A DNA stretch of 64,000 nt from AC-32 sp963717725 (GTDB lineage: Bacteria > Actinomycetota > Thermoleophilia > Gaiellales > Gaiellaceae), in the NCBI GenBank assembly GCA_963717725.1, contig CAVQWS010000025.1:310001-374000 (forward strand). Reading direction: 5' to 3'. The position numbers were made by a program, and so were the translations under genes. Below, one piece after another: positions 51,053 to 59,951 of this stretch; positions within the stretch are counted from its first letter, which is position 1, and each line of letters starts with the position of its first letter. The notes under the pieces were generated by a model, which had not been told where the DNA came from, searched no databases, and was given only the letters and a program-made list of their open reading frames with translations.

Positions 51053-53707
51053 GTGATCACGCGCGATCAGAGCTCGGCTGACGAGGGCGTTCGCTTCCTC
51101 GCTGAGGCGGGCGAGGTACTGGCGGCCTCGCTCGACTGGGAGCAGACGCTGGTGCAGGTCGCGAAGCTCGCCGTGCCGGCGCTCGCGGACTGGTGCATCG
51201 TGGACGTGCTCGAGGAGGATGGAGTCACGATCAAGCAGGTCGCGGTGGCGGCGGCCGATCCGCGCAAGGAAGACCTGCTGCGCGAGATGCGGATGCTCTA
51301 CCCGCCGACGATCGAGTCGCCGCAGCCGGCCGCACGCACGCTGCGCTCGGGCGAGCCGGTGCTGTTCGAGGAGTTCGACGAGGCCGCGCTGCTCGCGACC
51401 ACGCGGGACGAGCGCCACCTCGACCTGATCGCACGCCTGAATCCGAAATCCGCACTCGCCGTGCCGCTGATCGCGCGGGCGCGCACGATCGGGGCGCTGA
51501 CGCTTGCGTGGTCGGAGTCGGGCCGCCGTTACACCGAGGCGGAGATCGTGCTCGCGACCGAGCTGGCCAGGCGCGCCGCACTCGCGGTCGACAACGCGAT
51601 TCTCTACTCGCGTGAGCGGGAAGCGCGCGCTCGGGCCGAGGAGGCCGTCGCGAAGCTGCGCGACCTCGAGCTGATCTCGGAGGCCGCGCTCACGCATCTC
51701 GACCTCGACCGGCTGCTGCAGGACCTGCTTGACGGCGTCCGCACGGTGATGCGGACGGACACCGCGGTCATCCTCCTGCTCGACGAGGCGGGCGACGAGC
51801 TCGTCGCTTCGTGGGCACGCGGGCTCGAGGAGGAGGTCGAGGCCCGCGTGCGCGTGCCGGTCGGGAAGGGCTTCGCCGGCCGCGTGGCCGCCACGCGCTC
51901 GCCGGTCTTCATCCCGGACGTCCAGCGCGCGGAGCTCGTCAACCCGCTGCTGACCAAGCGCGGGCTGAAATCGCTGCTCGGGGTGCCGCTGCTGGTCGAG
52001 GGCCGGCTCCTGGGCGTCCTGCACGTCGGCTCGGTCACGCCTCGCGTCTTCACGAACGACGACGAGCGGACGCTGCAGCTGCTGGCCGACCGGATCGCGT
52101 TGGCGATCGAGCAGTCGAGCCTCTACGAGAGCGCACGCGCAGCCGGTCGGCGGCTCGAGTTCCTCGCCGAGGCGAGCGAGTTGCTCGGCTCCACGCTCGA
52201 CGATTCGGCCGCGCTCGAGCGCCTGAGCGAGCTGGCCGTCCCGTACCTCGGTGACTGGTGCATCGTCGACATGCTCCAAGGCGAGCAGCTCGAGCGCGTA
52301 GCCGTCGCGCACGCGGACCCCGAGGCGCAGGCGGCCGCCTACGAGTTTCTGAAGCGCTTCCCGATCACGCCGGACGCGGCACATGGCCCGGGCCTCGTGA
52401 TCGCCACCGGCCGCGCGGAGCTGATCTCCGAGGTGACCGACGAGCACCTGCAACGAGCGAGCGGCGGCGATCCCGAGTACCTCGAGGCGCTCCGCACGAT
52501 CGGGATGACCTCCTTGATCTGCGCGCCGCTGATCGCTCGCGGCCGCGTGTTGGGGACGATCACGATGCTCTCGGAACAGTCCGAGCGCCTCTACGGGCCT
52601 GCTGACCTCGTCACTACGCAGGAGCTGGCGCGGCGCGCTGCGACTGCGGTCGACAACGCGCTGCTGTTCCGCGAGGTCGAGCGCCGGGCCGACGCGGCCC
52701 GGGTGCTCGAGCACATTGGCGACGGCGTCTTCATGCTCGATCGCGACGGCATCGTCCGCCTCTGGAACCGCGCCGCCGAGTCGGTCACACGGCTCTCGGC
52801 CGACGCGGTCGTGGGGCGGCCGGCGGTGGAGGCGATCCCGGGCTGGGCCGCGATCGCGGGCAACGTGCCCGTCGCGGCGACGCCGACGACCGGGTCGAGC
52901 GCCGAGACGCTGCCGCTCGAGCTGCCGGGGCGCGAGCTCTGGCTCTCGATCGCCGCGGTCGAGTTCAACGAGGGCACCGTCTACGCGTTCCGCGACCTGA
53001 CCGCCGACCGCGTGCTCGAGGAGCTGCGCAGCGACTTCGTCTCGACCGTCTCGCACGAGCTGCGCACGCCTCTGGCCGCGATCTACGGCGCGGCGCTGAC
53101 GCTCCAGCGTGAGGACCTGCAGCTCGACGAGACGCAGAGCAGCAACCTGCTCTCCGTGATCGCGACCGAGTCCGACCGGCTCGCGCGGACCGTGAACGAC
53201 ATCCTCTGGGCGAGCAGGCTCGACGCCGACCGCGTCCAGCTCGACGTCGGCACGCACGACCCGCGCGAGCTCGCGCGCACGGTCGTCGAGGCGGCGCAGG
53301 TACACCTGCCGGCCGGCATCGAGCTCTCGTTCTCGTGCGAGCCGGACCTGCCGCCGATCCTCGGCGACCCCGACAAGGTCCGGCAGGTGCTGACGAACTT
53401 CGTCGACAACGCGGTCAAGTACTCGCCCAACGGCGGTGTGGTGGAGCTCGAAATCGCGCGCCGCGATCACGCGGTCCGCTTCAGCGTCGCCGATGCCGGT
53501 CTCGGCATCCCGACGAGCGAGCAGCGCCGGATCTTCGACAAGTTCTACCGCGTCGATCCGAACCTGACCCGCGGCGTTGGCGGCACCGGGCTCGGTCTCT
53601 ACATCTCCCGCGAGCTCGTACGGCGGATGAACGGAACGATCTGGGTCGAGTCGCGGGAGGGCGAAGGCTCGCGCTTCAGCTTCGAGCTGCCGGTAGCGAC
53701 AGCGTGA
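51053..53707 (+). CDS. Multi-GAF/PAS sensor histidine kinase
   Basis: 884 residues from GTG 51053 (an ATG at 50949 behind AAAGGA would add 35 residues, but lies in the hairpin element). Three GAF domains come first; the first and third are close relatives (both have LAVPxLxDWCIVDxL). A PAS domain follows (VLEHIGDGVFMLDRDGIVRLWN), then HisKA with the phosphorylated His in SHELRTPLAAI, and the ATPase with FVDNAVKYSP, VADAGLGIP and GVGGTGLGLYISREL. No membrane spans, so it senses a cytoplasmic signal. No response regulator is adjacent. Confidence 0.92.
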   Translation: MITRDQSSADEGVRFLAEAGEVLAASLDWEQTLVQVAKLAVPALADWCIVDVLEEDGVTIKQVAVAAADPRKEDLLREMRMLYPPTIESPQPAARTLRSGEPVLFEEFDEAALLATTRDERHLDLIARLNPKSALAVPLIARARTIGALTLAWSESGRRYTEAEIVLATELARRAALAVDNAILYSREREARARAEEAVAKLRDLELISEAALTHLDLDRLLQDLLDGVRTVMRTDTAVILLLDEAGDELVASWARGLEEEVEARVRVPVGKGFAGRVAATRSPVFIPDVQRAELVNPLLTKRGLKSLLGVPLLVEGRLLGVLHVGSVTPRVFTNDDERTLQLLADRIALAIEQSSLYESARAAGRRLEFLAEASELLGSTLDDSAALERLSELAVPYLGDWCIVDMLQGEQLERVAVAHADPEAQAAAYEFLKRFPITPDAAHGPGLVIATGRAELISEVTDEHLQRASGGDPEYLEALRTIGMTSLICAPLIARGRVLGTITMLSEQSERLYGPADLVTTQELARRAATAVDNALLFREVERRADAARVLEHIGDGVFMLDRDGIVRLWNRAAESVTRLSADAVVGRPAVEAIPGWAAIAGNVPVAATPTTGSSAETLPLELPGRELWLSIAAVEFNEGTVYAFRDLTADRVLEELRSDFVSTVSHELRTPLAAIYGAALTLQREDLQLDETQSSNLLSVIATESDRLARTVNDILWASRLDADRVQLDVGTHDPRELARTVVEAAQVHLPAGIELSFSCEPDLPPILGDPDKVRQVLTNFVDNAVKYSPNGGVVELEIARRDHAVRFSVADAGLGIPTSEQRRIFDKFYRVDPNLTRGVGGTGLGLYISRELVRRMNGTIWVESREGEGSRFSFELPVATA

Positions 53708-54365
53708 AGCGCGCGCCGCGCGGCTGCGCCGGCTCGTAGGCCAGCTCGCCACCGAGCGCGTTCGCGTAGGCCGAGGCGATCGAGAGCCCGAGGCCGGCGC
53801 CGGGCGCGGCAGAACGGCGGCTCTCGTCGCTGCGGCTGAAGCGCTCGAACAGGCGCGGCACGAACTCGGGCGCCACGCCAGGCCCCCGGTCCTCGACGCT
53901 CAGGCAGGACTGCTCGACCCGGACCTCGACGGGCGGAGCGCCGTAGCGGAGAGCGTTCAGGATCAGGTTCGCGGCGATCCGGTCGAAGGCGACTGGGTCG
54001 ATTTCCATCACCTGGCCGGGCTCGGCCACCAGGCGCACGTCCGCGGTGCGGTCGCCCACGATCCTCGGAAGCAGCTCCTCGATCCGCTCGAGCGGATCGA
54101 AGCGCTCTGGTGGGCCGGCCGCGTTGCCCGACTCGATCTGCGAGAGGTCGAGCAGCTGGTCGGCGAGGCCGCGCAGGCGGTCGGTCTGGACGACGAGCTG
54201 GCGGAGCAGCGCGTGCACCTGCTCGTCCGGCAGCTCGTCCACGCGCGCGTCGAGCGTGGCCGCGATTCCATGGACGACCGCGATCGGCGCCCGCAGCTCG
54301 TGCGAGGCGATCGAGACGAACTCGTAGGTGAGCCGATTGGCGGTGCGCGCCTCCGCGGTGCCCAT
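53676..54365 (-). CDS. Small soluble histidine kinase
   Basis: 229 residues from ATG 54365: only HisKA (YEFVSIASHELRAPIAVVHG, with the His) and an ATPase domain (AANLILNALRYG, VEDRGPGVAPE, LFERFSRSDESRR, GAGLGLSIASAYANAL). No sensor domain is visible, so it probably relies on a partner. It is convergent with the GAF kinase and overlaps its end by 32 bases. Confidence 0.88.
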   Translation of the reverse strand: MGTAEARTANRLTYEFVSIASHELRAPIAVVHGIAATLDARVDELPDEQVHALLRQLVVQTDRLRGLADQLLDLSQIESGNAAGPPERFDPLERIEELLPRIVGDRTADVRLVAEPGQVMEIDPVAFDRIAANLILNALRYGAPPVEVRVEQSCLSVEDRGPGVAPEFVPRLFERFSRSDESRRSAAPGAGLGLSIASAYANALGGELAYEPAQPRGARFTLSLPAARS

Positions 54366-54403
54366 GCCTGCCCTGTGACCTACCGAGTGTGGTTCCAAAC
54401 GCA

Positions 54404-54429
54404 CCGGAGCGGCCTTGCGGCCGCTCCGG
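54404..54429 (-). terminator. Perfect 11-bp hairpin terminator after the DUF6458 gene
   Basis: CCGGAGCGGCC, four-base loop, GGCCGCTCCGG. On the minus strand it follows the DUF6458 stop by about 20 bases and is trailed by TGCGTTTGG, a weak U-run. It separates that gene from the kinase downstream. Confidence 0.6.
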
Positions 54430-54450
54430 GTGAATCGGGTTCCGCTCGGA

Positions 54451-54684
54451 CTAATAGCCGGGCGGGGGTGCGTCCTCGACATAGCCGCCGCGGCGGCGTC
54501 CGGACCAGTAGCCGGGGCCGGCCCAGGTCGACCAGAAGATCATCGACACGACGGCGCCGACGATCCCCACGATCAACAGAATCCAGCCGACCGCCTGGAT
54601 GTCCACGCCGGAGACGGTCGCGTTGACCGCGAAGGCGAGAATCGCTCCGGCCGCGATCAGAAGAATGCTTACTCCGAGTCCCAT
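54451..54684 (-). CDS. DUF6458-family small membrane protein
   Basis: 77 residues with two spans (about 2-22 and 33-53) and a short tail rich in Gly, Arg and Pro (GYVEDAPPPGY). The start MGLGVSILLIAAGAILAFAVN and the span order fit DUF6458, small actinobacterial membrane proteins of unknown role. AGGAGG seven bases before ATG 54684 makes it one of the few genes here with a strong ribosome site. The 145 bases between it and coxB hold only promoters. Confidence 0.75.
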   Translation of the reverse strand: MGLGVSILLIAAGAILAFAVNATVSGVDIQAVGWILLIVGIVGAVVSMIFWSTWAGPGYWSGRRRGGYVEDAPPPGY

Positions 54685-54815
54685 TTCTTTCCTCCTGTAA
54701 GGGGTTGGGGAGGCCCTCTACCCACTTGGCCGCTCCCTGAACCCTGCTAGTTGCAGGAGTTTCTAAGCCTCGGAAAGGGCCGTTCGCTACCCGCACGGCG
54801 CGCCGCCGCGTCGAG

Positions 54816-54821
54816 TAGTCT
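54816..54821 (+). promoter_or_regulatory. -10 element TAGTCT, leaderless promoter of the oxidase operon
   Basis: TAGTCT lies 8 bases before GTG 54830; genes to 59951 follow with overlaps or a one-base gap. Confidence 0.55.
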
Positions 54822-54829
54822 CGGCCCCG

Positions 54830-55927
54830 GTGCGCAGGGGATCGATCGTCCAACTGGTCGTCCTGGGAGTCGTGTTCGGCGCGGGCGCCGCGGCGGTGGC
54901 GCTGCTGATCCCGTGGCTGCCCGACCCGGCGAGCGAGCAGGCTGACCGCATCGACTTCGTCTTCTGGTTCGTGACCGCGATCTGCATCGCGATCTTCGCG
55001 CTCGTCGCGGCGGTGATCGTCTATGCAGTCTTCAACTTCCGCGCCCGGCCCGACGACGACGAGGACGGCCCGCCGGTGCACGGCAACACGGGCCTCGAGA
55101 TCGTCTGGACGGCGGTGCCGGCCGCGCTCGTGACCGCGATCGCGATCGTCAGCGCGGTCGTGCTGGCGAAGAACGAGCAGCTGCCGAACACGCCCTCGGC
55201 CTCCGCTGCCAGGTCCGGCCAGAAATCCACCGTCAACGGCCTGTGCAAGTCGAGGGGCAGCGATCCGCTGAGGCCGCTTGTCGTCTGCGTCATCGCGCAG
55301 CAGTTCTCGTGGCTCTTCAAATACCCCGACTACGGCAACGCGACCTCCTCGACCTTGCGGTTGCCGATCCACACGACCGTCCAGCTGCAGCTTCAGGCGC
55401 TCGACGTGATCCACTCCTTCTGGGTGCCGCAGTTCGGTCAGAAGCAGGACGCCGTCCCCGGCCTGCTGACGAAGCTTGTGATCACGCCGAAGCGCCTCGG
55501 CACCTTCCCGGTCATCTGTACCGAGCTCTGCGGCCTCGGGCACGCACTGATGCGCTCCGAGGCGATCGTGCTGAACGAGGACAAGTTCATCTCGTGGACG
55601 AAGAGCCAGCGGGGCGGCGGCGCGACCGGTGCCGGGGGCTTAGCGGGCCCGTCCGGTAAGGCGCTGTTTGTGTCGAACGGCTGCGACGGCTGTCACACTT
55701 TCAAGCCGGCCAGTGCCACGGGAACGATCGGGCCGGACCTCGATAATCTGCGCCAGGCCGCGCAGACAGCGGGGCAGCCGCTCGAGGAGTTCATCCGTCA
55801 GTCGATCGTTGACCCGAACGCCTACGTCGCGCCCGGATATCAGAAGGGCGTGATGCCCGAGACCTTCAGCTCGCTGCCGAAGCAGCAGCTCGACGCGCTC
55901 GTCAAGTATCTGGAGGGGTCGAAGTGA
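54830..55927 (+). CDS. coxB: Cytochrome c oxidase subunit II with fused cytochrome c (caa3)
   Basis: 365 residues from GTG. Two N-terminal spans (QLVVLGVVFGAGAAAVALLI and VTAICIAIFALVAAVIVYAV) are followed by the CuA cupredoxin domain with CTELCGLGHALM, all CuA ligands present. From about residue 280 a class I cytochrome c follows with haem site CDGCH and distal Met in KGVMPETF. This C-terminal cytochrome defines caa3-type oxidases and accepts electrons from cytochrome c or a complex III. First gene of the operon. Confidence 0.95.
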   Translation: MRRGSIVQLVVLGVVFGAGAAAVALLIPWLPDPASEQADRIDFVFWFVTAICIAIFALVAAVIVYAVFNFRARPDDDEDGPPVHGNTGLEIVWTAVPAALVTAIAIVSAVVLAKNEQLPNTPSASAARSGQKSTVNGLCKSRGSDPLRPLVVCVIAQQFSWLFKYPDYGNATSSTLRLPIHTTVQLQLQALDVIHSFWVPQFGQKQDAVPGLLTKLVITPKRLGTFPVICTELCGLGHALMRSEAIVLNEDKFISWTKSQRGGGATGAGGLAGPSGKALFVSNGCDGCHTFKPASATGTIGPDLDNLRQAAQTAGQPLEEFIRQSIVDPNAYVAPGYQKGVMPETFSSLPKQQLDALVKYLEGSK

Positions 55928-57876
55928 GCGACGCCGTGATCGGCTTCCACGCCGACGAGGCGCAGGCCGAGCACCCGCCGCCCGCGGCATCGCCGCGCGG
56001 CTTCCACCGCCTGCTCGCGCCGGGCTGGCTGCGCGTCGCCTGGTTCGTGCCGCTCTTCTTCGGGATCGGCGCGGGCCTCGTCGTGCTCATCCGCTGGCTC
56101 GAGGGCTGGCACCCGATCTGGAACGGAACGGTGATCACGACCGTCGAGCTGACCATGGTGCCCCTCGGCTTCCTGGCCGGGATCGGCGGATTCGACTACT
56201 GGGTCCGCTACGCGAGCGGCGCGCCCACCCGTGCCGAGGACCACTCCGGCCACGGCGCCCGCAGCTGGCGCGACTACTTCCGGATCAACACCGACCACAA
56301 GGTGATCGGGATCCAGTACCTGGTCACCACGATCGTCTTCTTCGTGATCGCCGGCCTGCTGGCGATGTTCATGCGCGCCGAGCTCGCACGGCCGGGGATG
56401 CAGTTTGTCGACAACCAGACCTTCAACGGCCTCTTCTCGGTGCACGCGGCGCTGATGATCTTCCTGTTCGTGATCCCGGCCTTCGCCGGCATCGGCAACT
56501 ACGTGATCCCGCTGATGATCGGCGCGCCGGACATGGCGTTCCCACGCCTGAACGCGCTCTCCTTCTGGCTGCTGCCGATCGCCGGGATCATGATGGTCTC
56601 GAGCTTCCTCGTCCCCGGCGGCGCCTTCGCGGCCGGCTGGACCGGCTACGCGCCGCTCTCCGTCCACCAGCCGCTCGGCACGGTCTTCTTCAACATGGGC
56701 GTCCAGTGGGCCGGCGCGAGCTCGATCATGACCGCGCTCAACTTCCTGGTCACGATCATCACCATGCGCGCGCCCGGGATGACCTTCTGGCGCATGCCGC
56801 TGCTGGTCTGGGCGAACTTCACGACCTCGCTGCTCGTCGTGATCGCGACGCCGTTCATCGCCGGTTCGCAGTTCTTCGTGATGTTCGACCGAGTGATGCA
56901 CACCAACTTCTTCAACTGGACGGCGGGCGGCTACCCACTCGGGTACCAGCACATCTTCTGGTTTTACTCGCACCCGGCGGTCTACATCATGATGCTGCCC
57001 GGCTTCGGCATCGCCTCGGAGGTGATCTCCGTGATGGCGCGGAAGCCAATCTTCGGCTACCGCCTGATGGCGCTCTCGCTGATGGCGATCCTCGTGCTCG
57101 GCTTCTCGGTCTGGGCGCACCACATGTTCGTGGCCGGGATGGCGCCCTGGCTGCGCGTGCCGATGATGGTCACCTCGCTGGTGATCGCCGTCCCGACGGG
57201 GATCAAGGTCTTCTCCTGGCTGGCGACGCTGTGGGAGGGGCGGATCCACTTCGAGACGCCGATGCTGTTCGCGCTCGGTTTCGTCTCGATGTTCGTGATC
57301 GGCGGGCTCTCCGGGATCTACCTCGCCGCCGTCCCGATCGACATCCACACCTCGGACACGTACTTCGTGGTCGCGCACATCCACTACGTGCTCTTCGGCG
57401 GCTCGCTCTTCACGATCTTCGCCGGGATCTACTTCTGGTTCCCGAAGATGACCGGCCGGATGTACAACGAGGCGCTCGGCAAGCTGCACTTCTGGCTGAC
57501 GTTCATCGGCTTCAACCTGACCTTCTTCCCGATGCACTACCTCGGGATCCAGGGGATGCCGCGCCGCGTCGCCGACTACGCCCCGCGTTTCGCCGACTTG
57601 AACCTGTTCATCTCGATCGCGTCCTTCGGGCTCGGCGCCTCGACGGTCGTCTTCCTCTACAACATGATCACGAGCTGGCGCTTCGGGGCGAAGGCACCCG
57701 CTAACCCGTGGCGCTCGCTGACGCTCGAATGGCAGGTGAGCTCGCCGCCGCCGGTGTTCAACTTCGACGAGATCCCGCAGGTGGTCGGCAACCCGTACGA
57801 GTACGGCGTGCCGGGCGCGCGGCACGGCGTCTTCAACGGCGACCGCGTGACCGAAGGCGAGGAGGTGCACGCATGA
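55924..57876 (+). CDS. coxA: Cytochrome c oxidase subunit I, A2-type
   Basis: 650 residues from GTG 55924 (overlap with coxB). The oxidase core begins at about 122 (NTDHKVIGIQYL); low-spin haem His174 (FSVHAALMIF), CuB ligand His350 in FWFYSHPAVYIMML and the haem a3 region VVAHIHYVLFGGS are present. The motif YSHPAV replaces HPEVY with its Glu, the mark of A2-type haem-copper oxidases such as Rhodothermus caa3. The first 120 residues, with two extra spans (about 36-60 and 68-92), are an N-terminal extension. It pumps protons while reducing O2. Confidence 0.95.
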   Translation: MSDAVIGFHADEAQAEHPPPAASPRGFHRLLAPGWLRVAWFVPLFFGIGAGLVVLIRWLEGWHPIWNGTVITTVELTMVPLGFLAGIGGFDYWVRYASGAPTRAEDHSGHGARSWRDYFRINTDHKVIGIQYLVTTIVFFVIAGLLAMFMRAELARPGMQFVDNQTFNGLFSVHAALMIFLFVIPAFAGIGNYVIPLMIGAPDMAFPRLNALSFWLLPIAGIMMVSSFLVPGGAFAAGWTGYAPLSVHQPLGTVFFNMGVQWAGASSIMTALNFLVTIITMRAPGMTFWRMPLLVWANFTTSLLVVIATPFIAGSQFFVMFDRVMHTNFFNWTAGGYPLGYQHIFWFYSHPAVYIMMLPGFGIASEVISVMARKPIFGYRLMALSLMAILVLGFSVWAHHMFVAGMAPWLRVPMMVTSLVIAVPTGIKVFSWLATLWEGRIHFETPMLFALGFVSMFVIGGLSGIYLAAVPIDIHTSDTYFVVAHIHYVLFGGSLFTIFAGIYFWFPKMTGRMYNEALGKLHFWLTFIGFNLTFFPMHYLGIQGMPRRVADYAPRFADLNLFISIASFGLGASTVVFLYNMITSWRFGAKAPANPWRSLTLEWQVSSPPPVFNFDEIPQVVGNPYEYGVPGARHGVFNGDRVTEGEEVHA

Positions 57877-58721
57877 GCTCGCCCGAGCGGCACGTGCTCG
57901 TGATCGCCAACGAGACCGTCGCCGGCCGCAGTCTGATCGAGGCGATCGAGCGGCGGCGCAAGGACGGTCCCGTGCGCGTGACGGTGATCACGCCGGTCAA
58001 CCAGCCCAGCGAGGGCTACGTGGTCTACGAGGACACCCGCCGCGCCGCCGCCGGCCGCCGGCTGGCGAAGACGCTCGAGGCATTGCGCGCCGCCGGGATC
58101 CCCGCCTCCGGCCACGTGGTCGACACCGACCCGGTTGCCGCCACCCGGGACGCGCTCGCCACGCTCGAGCCGCGGCCGGACGAGATCGTCGTCTCGACGC
58201 ATCCGAAGCAGCGCTCGGGCTGGCTGCGCAAGAACGTGGTCGAGCGGATCGAGGACGCCGCCCACGGCCTGCCGGTCGAGCACGTGGTCGTCGACCTGGC
58301 CGAAGAGCGTTCCGACCCCGAGAAGAACGTGCTCGTGGTCGCCAACGAGACGGTCGTCGGCGAGCCGCTGCTGCAGAAGATCCGCGAGCGCGCGGCCCAA
58401 GGGCCCGTGTCGTTCCTGATCATCTCGCCGCAGAGCGACGACGCGCGCGAGCACCCCGAGGCCGAGCGCCGCCTGCGCCGGGCGCTGACCATCTTGCGCG
58501 GCGAGGGCATCGACGCCCACGCCCAGGTCGCGCACCCGGACCCGTTCACGGCGGCCGCCCAAGCGGTTCGGGATGAGCGCGTGGACGAGATCATCGTCTC
58601 GACCTTCCCGGGCCAGAAGACCTCCAGTTGGCTGCGCGGCGACCTCGTCAACCGGCTGCGCAAGGAGACCGGCCTGCCGGTCGACCACGTCGAGGTCGAG
58701 CCCGAGGGGGCCGTGGTCTGA
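57873..58721 (+). CDS. Tandem universal-stress-like domain protein in the oxidase operon
   Basis: 282 residues, ATG 57873 overlapping the coxA stop. Two homologous domains of about 140 residues: the first starts HVLVIANETVAGRSLIEAI, the second NVLVVANETVVGEPLLQKI. Each has a middle part with RAxxLRxxGI and a D-P-x-x-A motif, then DEIVVSTHP/DEIIVSTFP, S-W-L-R, and a closing GLPVxHVxVD(L). The alpha/beta pattern is that of UspA/HUP nucleotide-binding folds. Function unknown; position between coxA and coxC implies a role tied to the oxidase. Confidence 0.75.
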   Translation: MSSPERHVLVIANETVAGRSLIEAIERRRKDGPVRVTVITPVNQPSEGYVVYEDTRRAAAGRRLAKTLEALRAAGIPASGHVVDTDPVAATRDALATLEPRPDEIVVSTHPKQRSGWLRKNVVERIEDAAHGLPVEHVVVDLAEERSDPEKNVLVVANETVVGEPLLQKIRERAAQGPVSFLIISPQSDDAREHPEAERRLRRALTILRGEGIDAHAQVAHPDPFTAAAQAVRDERVDEIIVSTFPGQKTSSWLRGDLVNRLRKETGLPVDHVEVEPEGAVV

Positions 58722-59308
58722 TGGCCACCGTCGACCACGCGCATCCTCCGATTGCCAACCAGAGCTCGCGCGTGGATGCGCGCACACTCGGGATGTTCCT
58801 CTTCATCGCGTCGGAGATCATGCTCTTCGGCTCGTTCTTCACGATCTACTTCTTCGTGCGGGTTTCGGCCGGAACTCCCTGGCCGACCCCGCCCTACCAG
58901 CTACCGGTGTTCGTCGCGGGGATGAACACGATCATCCTCGTCACCTCGAGCTTCACGATGCACTGGGCGCTGCAGTCGATCAAGCGCGGCAACCGCTCGG
59001 GCCTCAAGGGCGGGCTCGTGCTGACGCTCCTGCTCGGCACGACCTTCCTGCTGACCCAGCTGCTCGAGTACTCCCGGATCGGCTTCACGCCGCACACGGA
59101 CGCCTTCGGCTCGGTCTTCTTCGGCCTGACCGGCCTGCACGGCGCGCACGTCTTCGTCGGCCTGACGCTGCTCGCCGCCGCCACGATCCGCGCCTTCCGT
59201 GGCCACTACACGGAAGAGTCGCACCACGGCGTCGAGATCCCCGGGATCTACTGGCACTTCGTCGACGTGATGTGGATCGTCGTCTACACGACCGTCTACA
59301 TCCTCTAG
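58721..59308 (+). CDS. coxC: Cytochrome c oxidase subunit III
   Basis: 195 residues with five spans, ATG 58721 sharing a base with the upstream stop. LGMFLFIASEIMLFGSFFTIYFFVR, LLGTTFLLTQLLEY, TGLHGAHVFVGLTLL and IYWHFVDVMWIVVYTTVYIL are characteristic; the final WHFVDVMW motif is conserved in all CoxC. It is the short five-span form. Confidence 0.95.
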   Translation: MATVDHAHPPIANQSSRVDARTLGMFLFIASEIMLFGSFFTIYFFVRVSAGTPWPTPPYQLPVFVAGMNTIILVTSSFTMHWALQSIKRGNRSGLKGGLVLTLLLGTTFLLTQLLEYSRIGFTPHTDAFGSVFFGLTGLHGAHVFVGLTLLAAATIRAFRGHYTEESHHGVEIPGIYWHFVDVMWIVVYTTVYIL

Positions 59309-59309
59309 C

Positions 59310-59951
59310 GTGAGCAACCCGCTCAGGAGCGAAGGCGAGGCGTTTCGGTTCCTGCTCGGCACGGTCGTCTACTTCGCCCTGATCGCGATCGCCGGCGTGA
59401 TCAACGCCTGGGCCGGCCTCGTGGTCTTCATCGTGTTGAGCGTCGCCGTCGTCTGGTGGTGGTGGCGCTCGCGTGAGCCGGCGGCACCCGTGGAGGCCTC
59501 GCCGGTGCGCAGCGGGCCCGAGGGCGAGCGGCGGATCCTGGTGGTGGCGAACGAGACGGTCGGCGGCGAGCCGCTGCTCGAGCAGATCAAGCAGCTGGCC
59601 TCGCAGGGCAATACACGCGTGCTCGTGGTCACTCCGGCGCTGAACACGCCGCTACGCCATCTCGCCTCGGACGAGGACTCCGCCCGCGCGCAGGCGCAGG
59701 AGCGGCTCGATGCCAGCCTGGCCGAGCTCGAGCGGAACGGCGTGCAGGCGAGCGGCGAGGTCGGCGACGGCGACCCGCTGCAGGCGATGGAGGACGCGCT
59801 CCGCACCTTCGGCGCCGACGAGATCGTGATCTCCACGCATCCCGAGGGCCGTTCGAACTGGCTCGAGCGAGGCGTCGTCTCGAGCGCGCGCGAGCGCTAC
59901 GCGGTGCCGATCCACCACGTCGTGGTGGACCTCGGCGACCGACCTTCCTAG
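59310..59951 (+). CDS. Subunit IV-like membrane anchor fused to a universal-stress-like domain
   Basis: 213 residues from GTG 59310. Residues 1-52 hold two spans (FLLGTVVYFALIAIAGVINAW and AGLVVFIVLSVAVVWWWW), the size of bacterial oxidase subunit IV. From about 74 comes RILVVANETVGGEPLLEQI, a third copy of the domain in the 57873-58721 protein, ending DEIVISTHPEGRSNWL and VPIHHVVVDLGD. The fusion physically ties this domain to the oxidase membrane complex. Family not named to my knowledge. Confidence 0.72.
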   Translation: MSNPLRSEGEAFRFLLGTVVYFALIAIAGVINAWAGLVVFIVLSVAVVWWWWRSREPAAPVEASPVRSGPEGERRILVVANETVGGEPLLEQIKQLASQGNTRVLVVTPALNTPLRHLASDEDSARAQAQERLDASLAELERNGVQASGEVGDGDPLQAMEDALRTFGADEIVISTHPEGRSNWLERGVVSSARERYAVPIHHVVVDLGDRPS

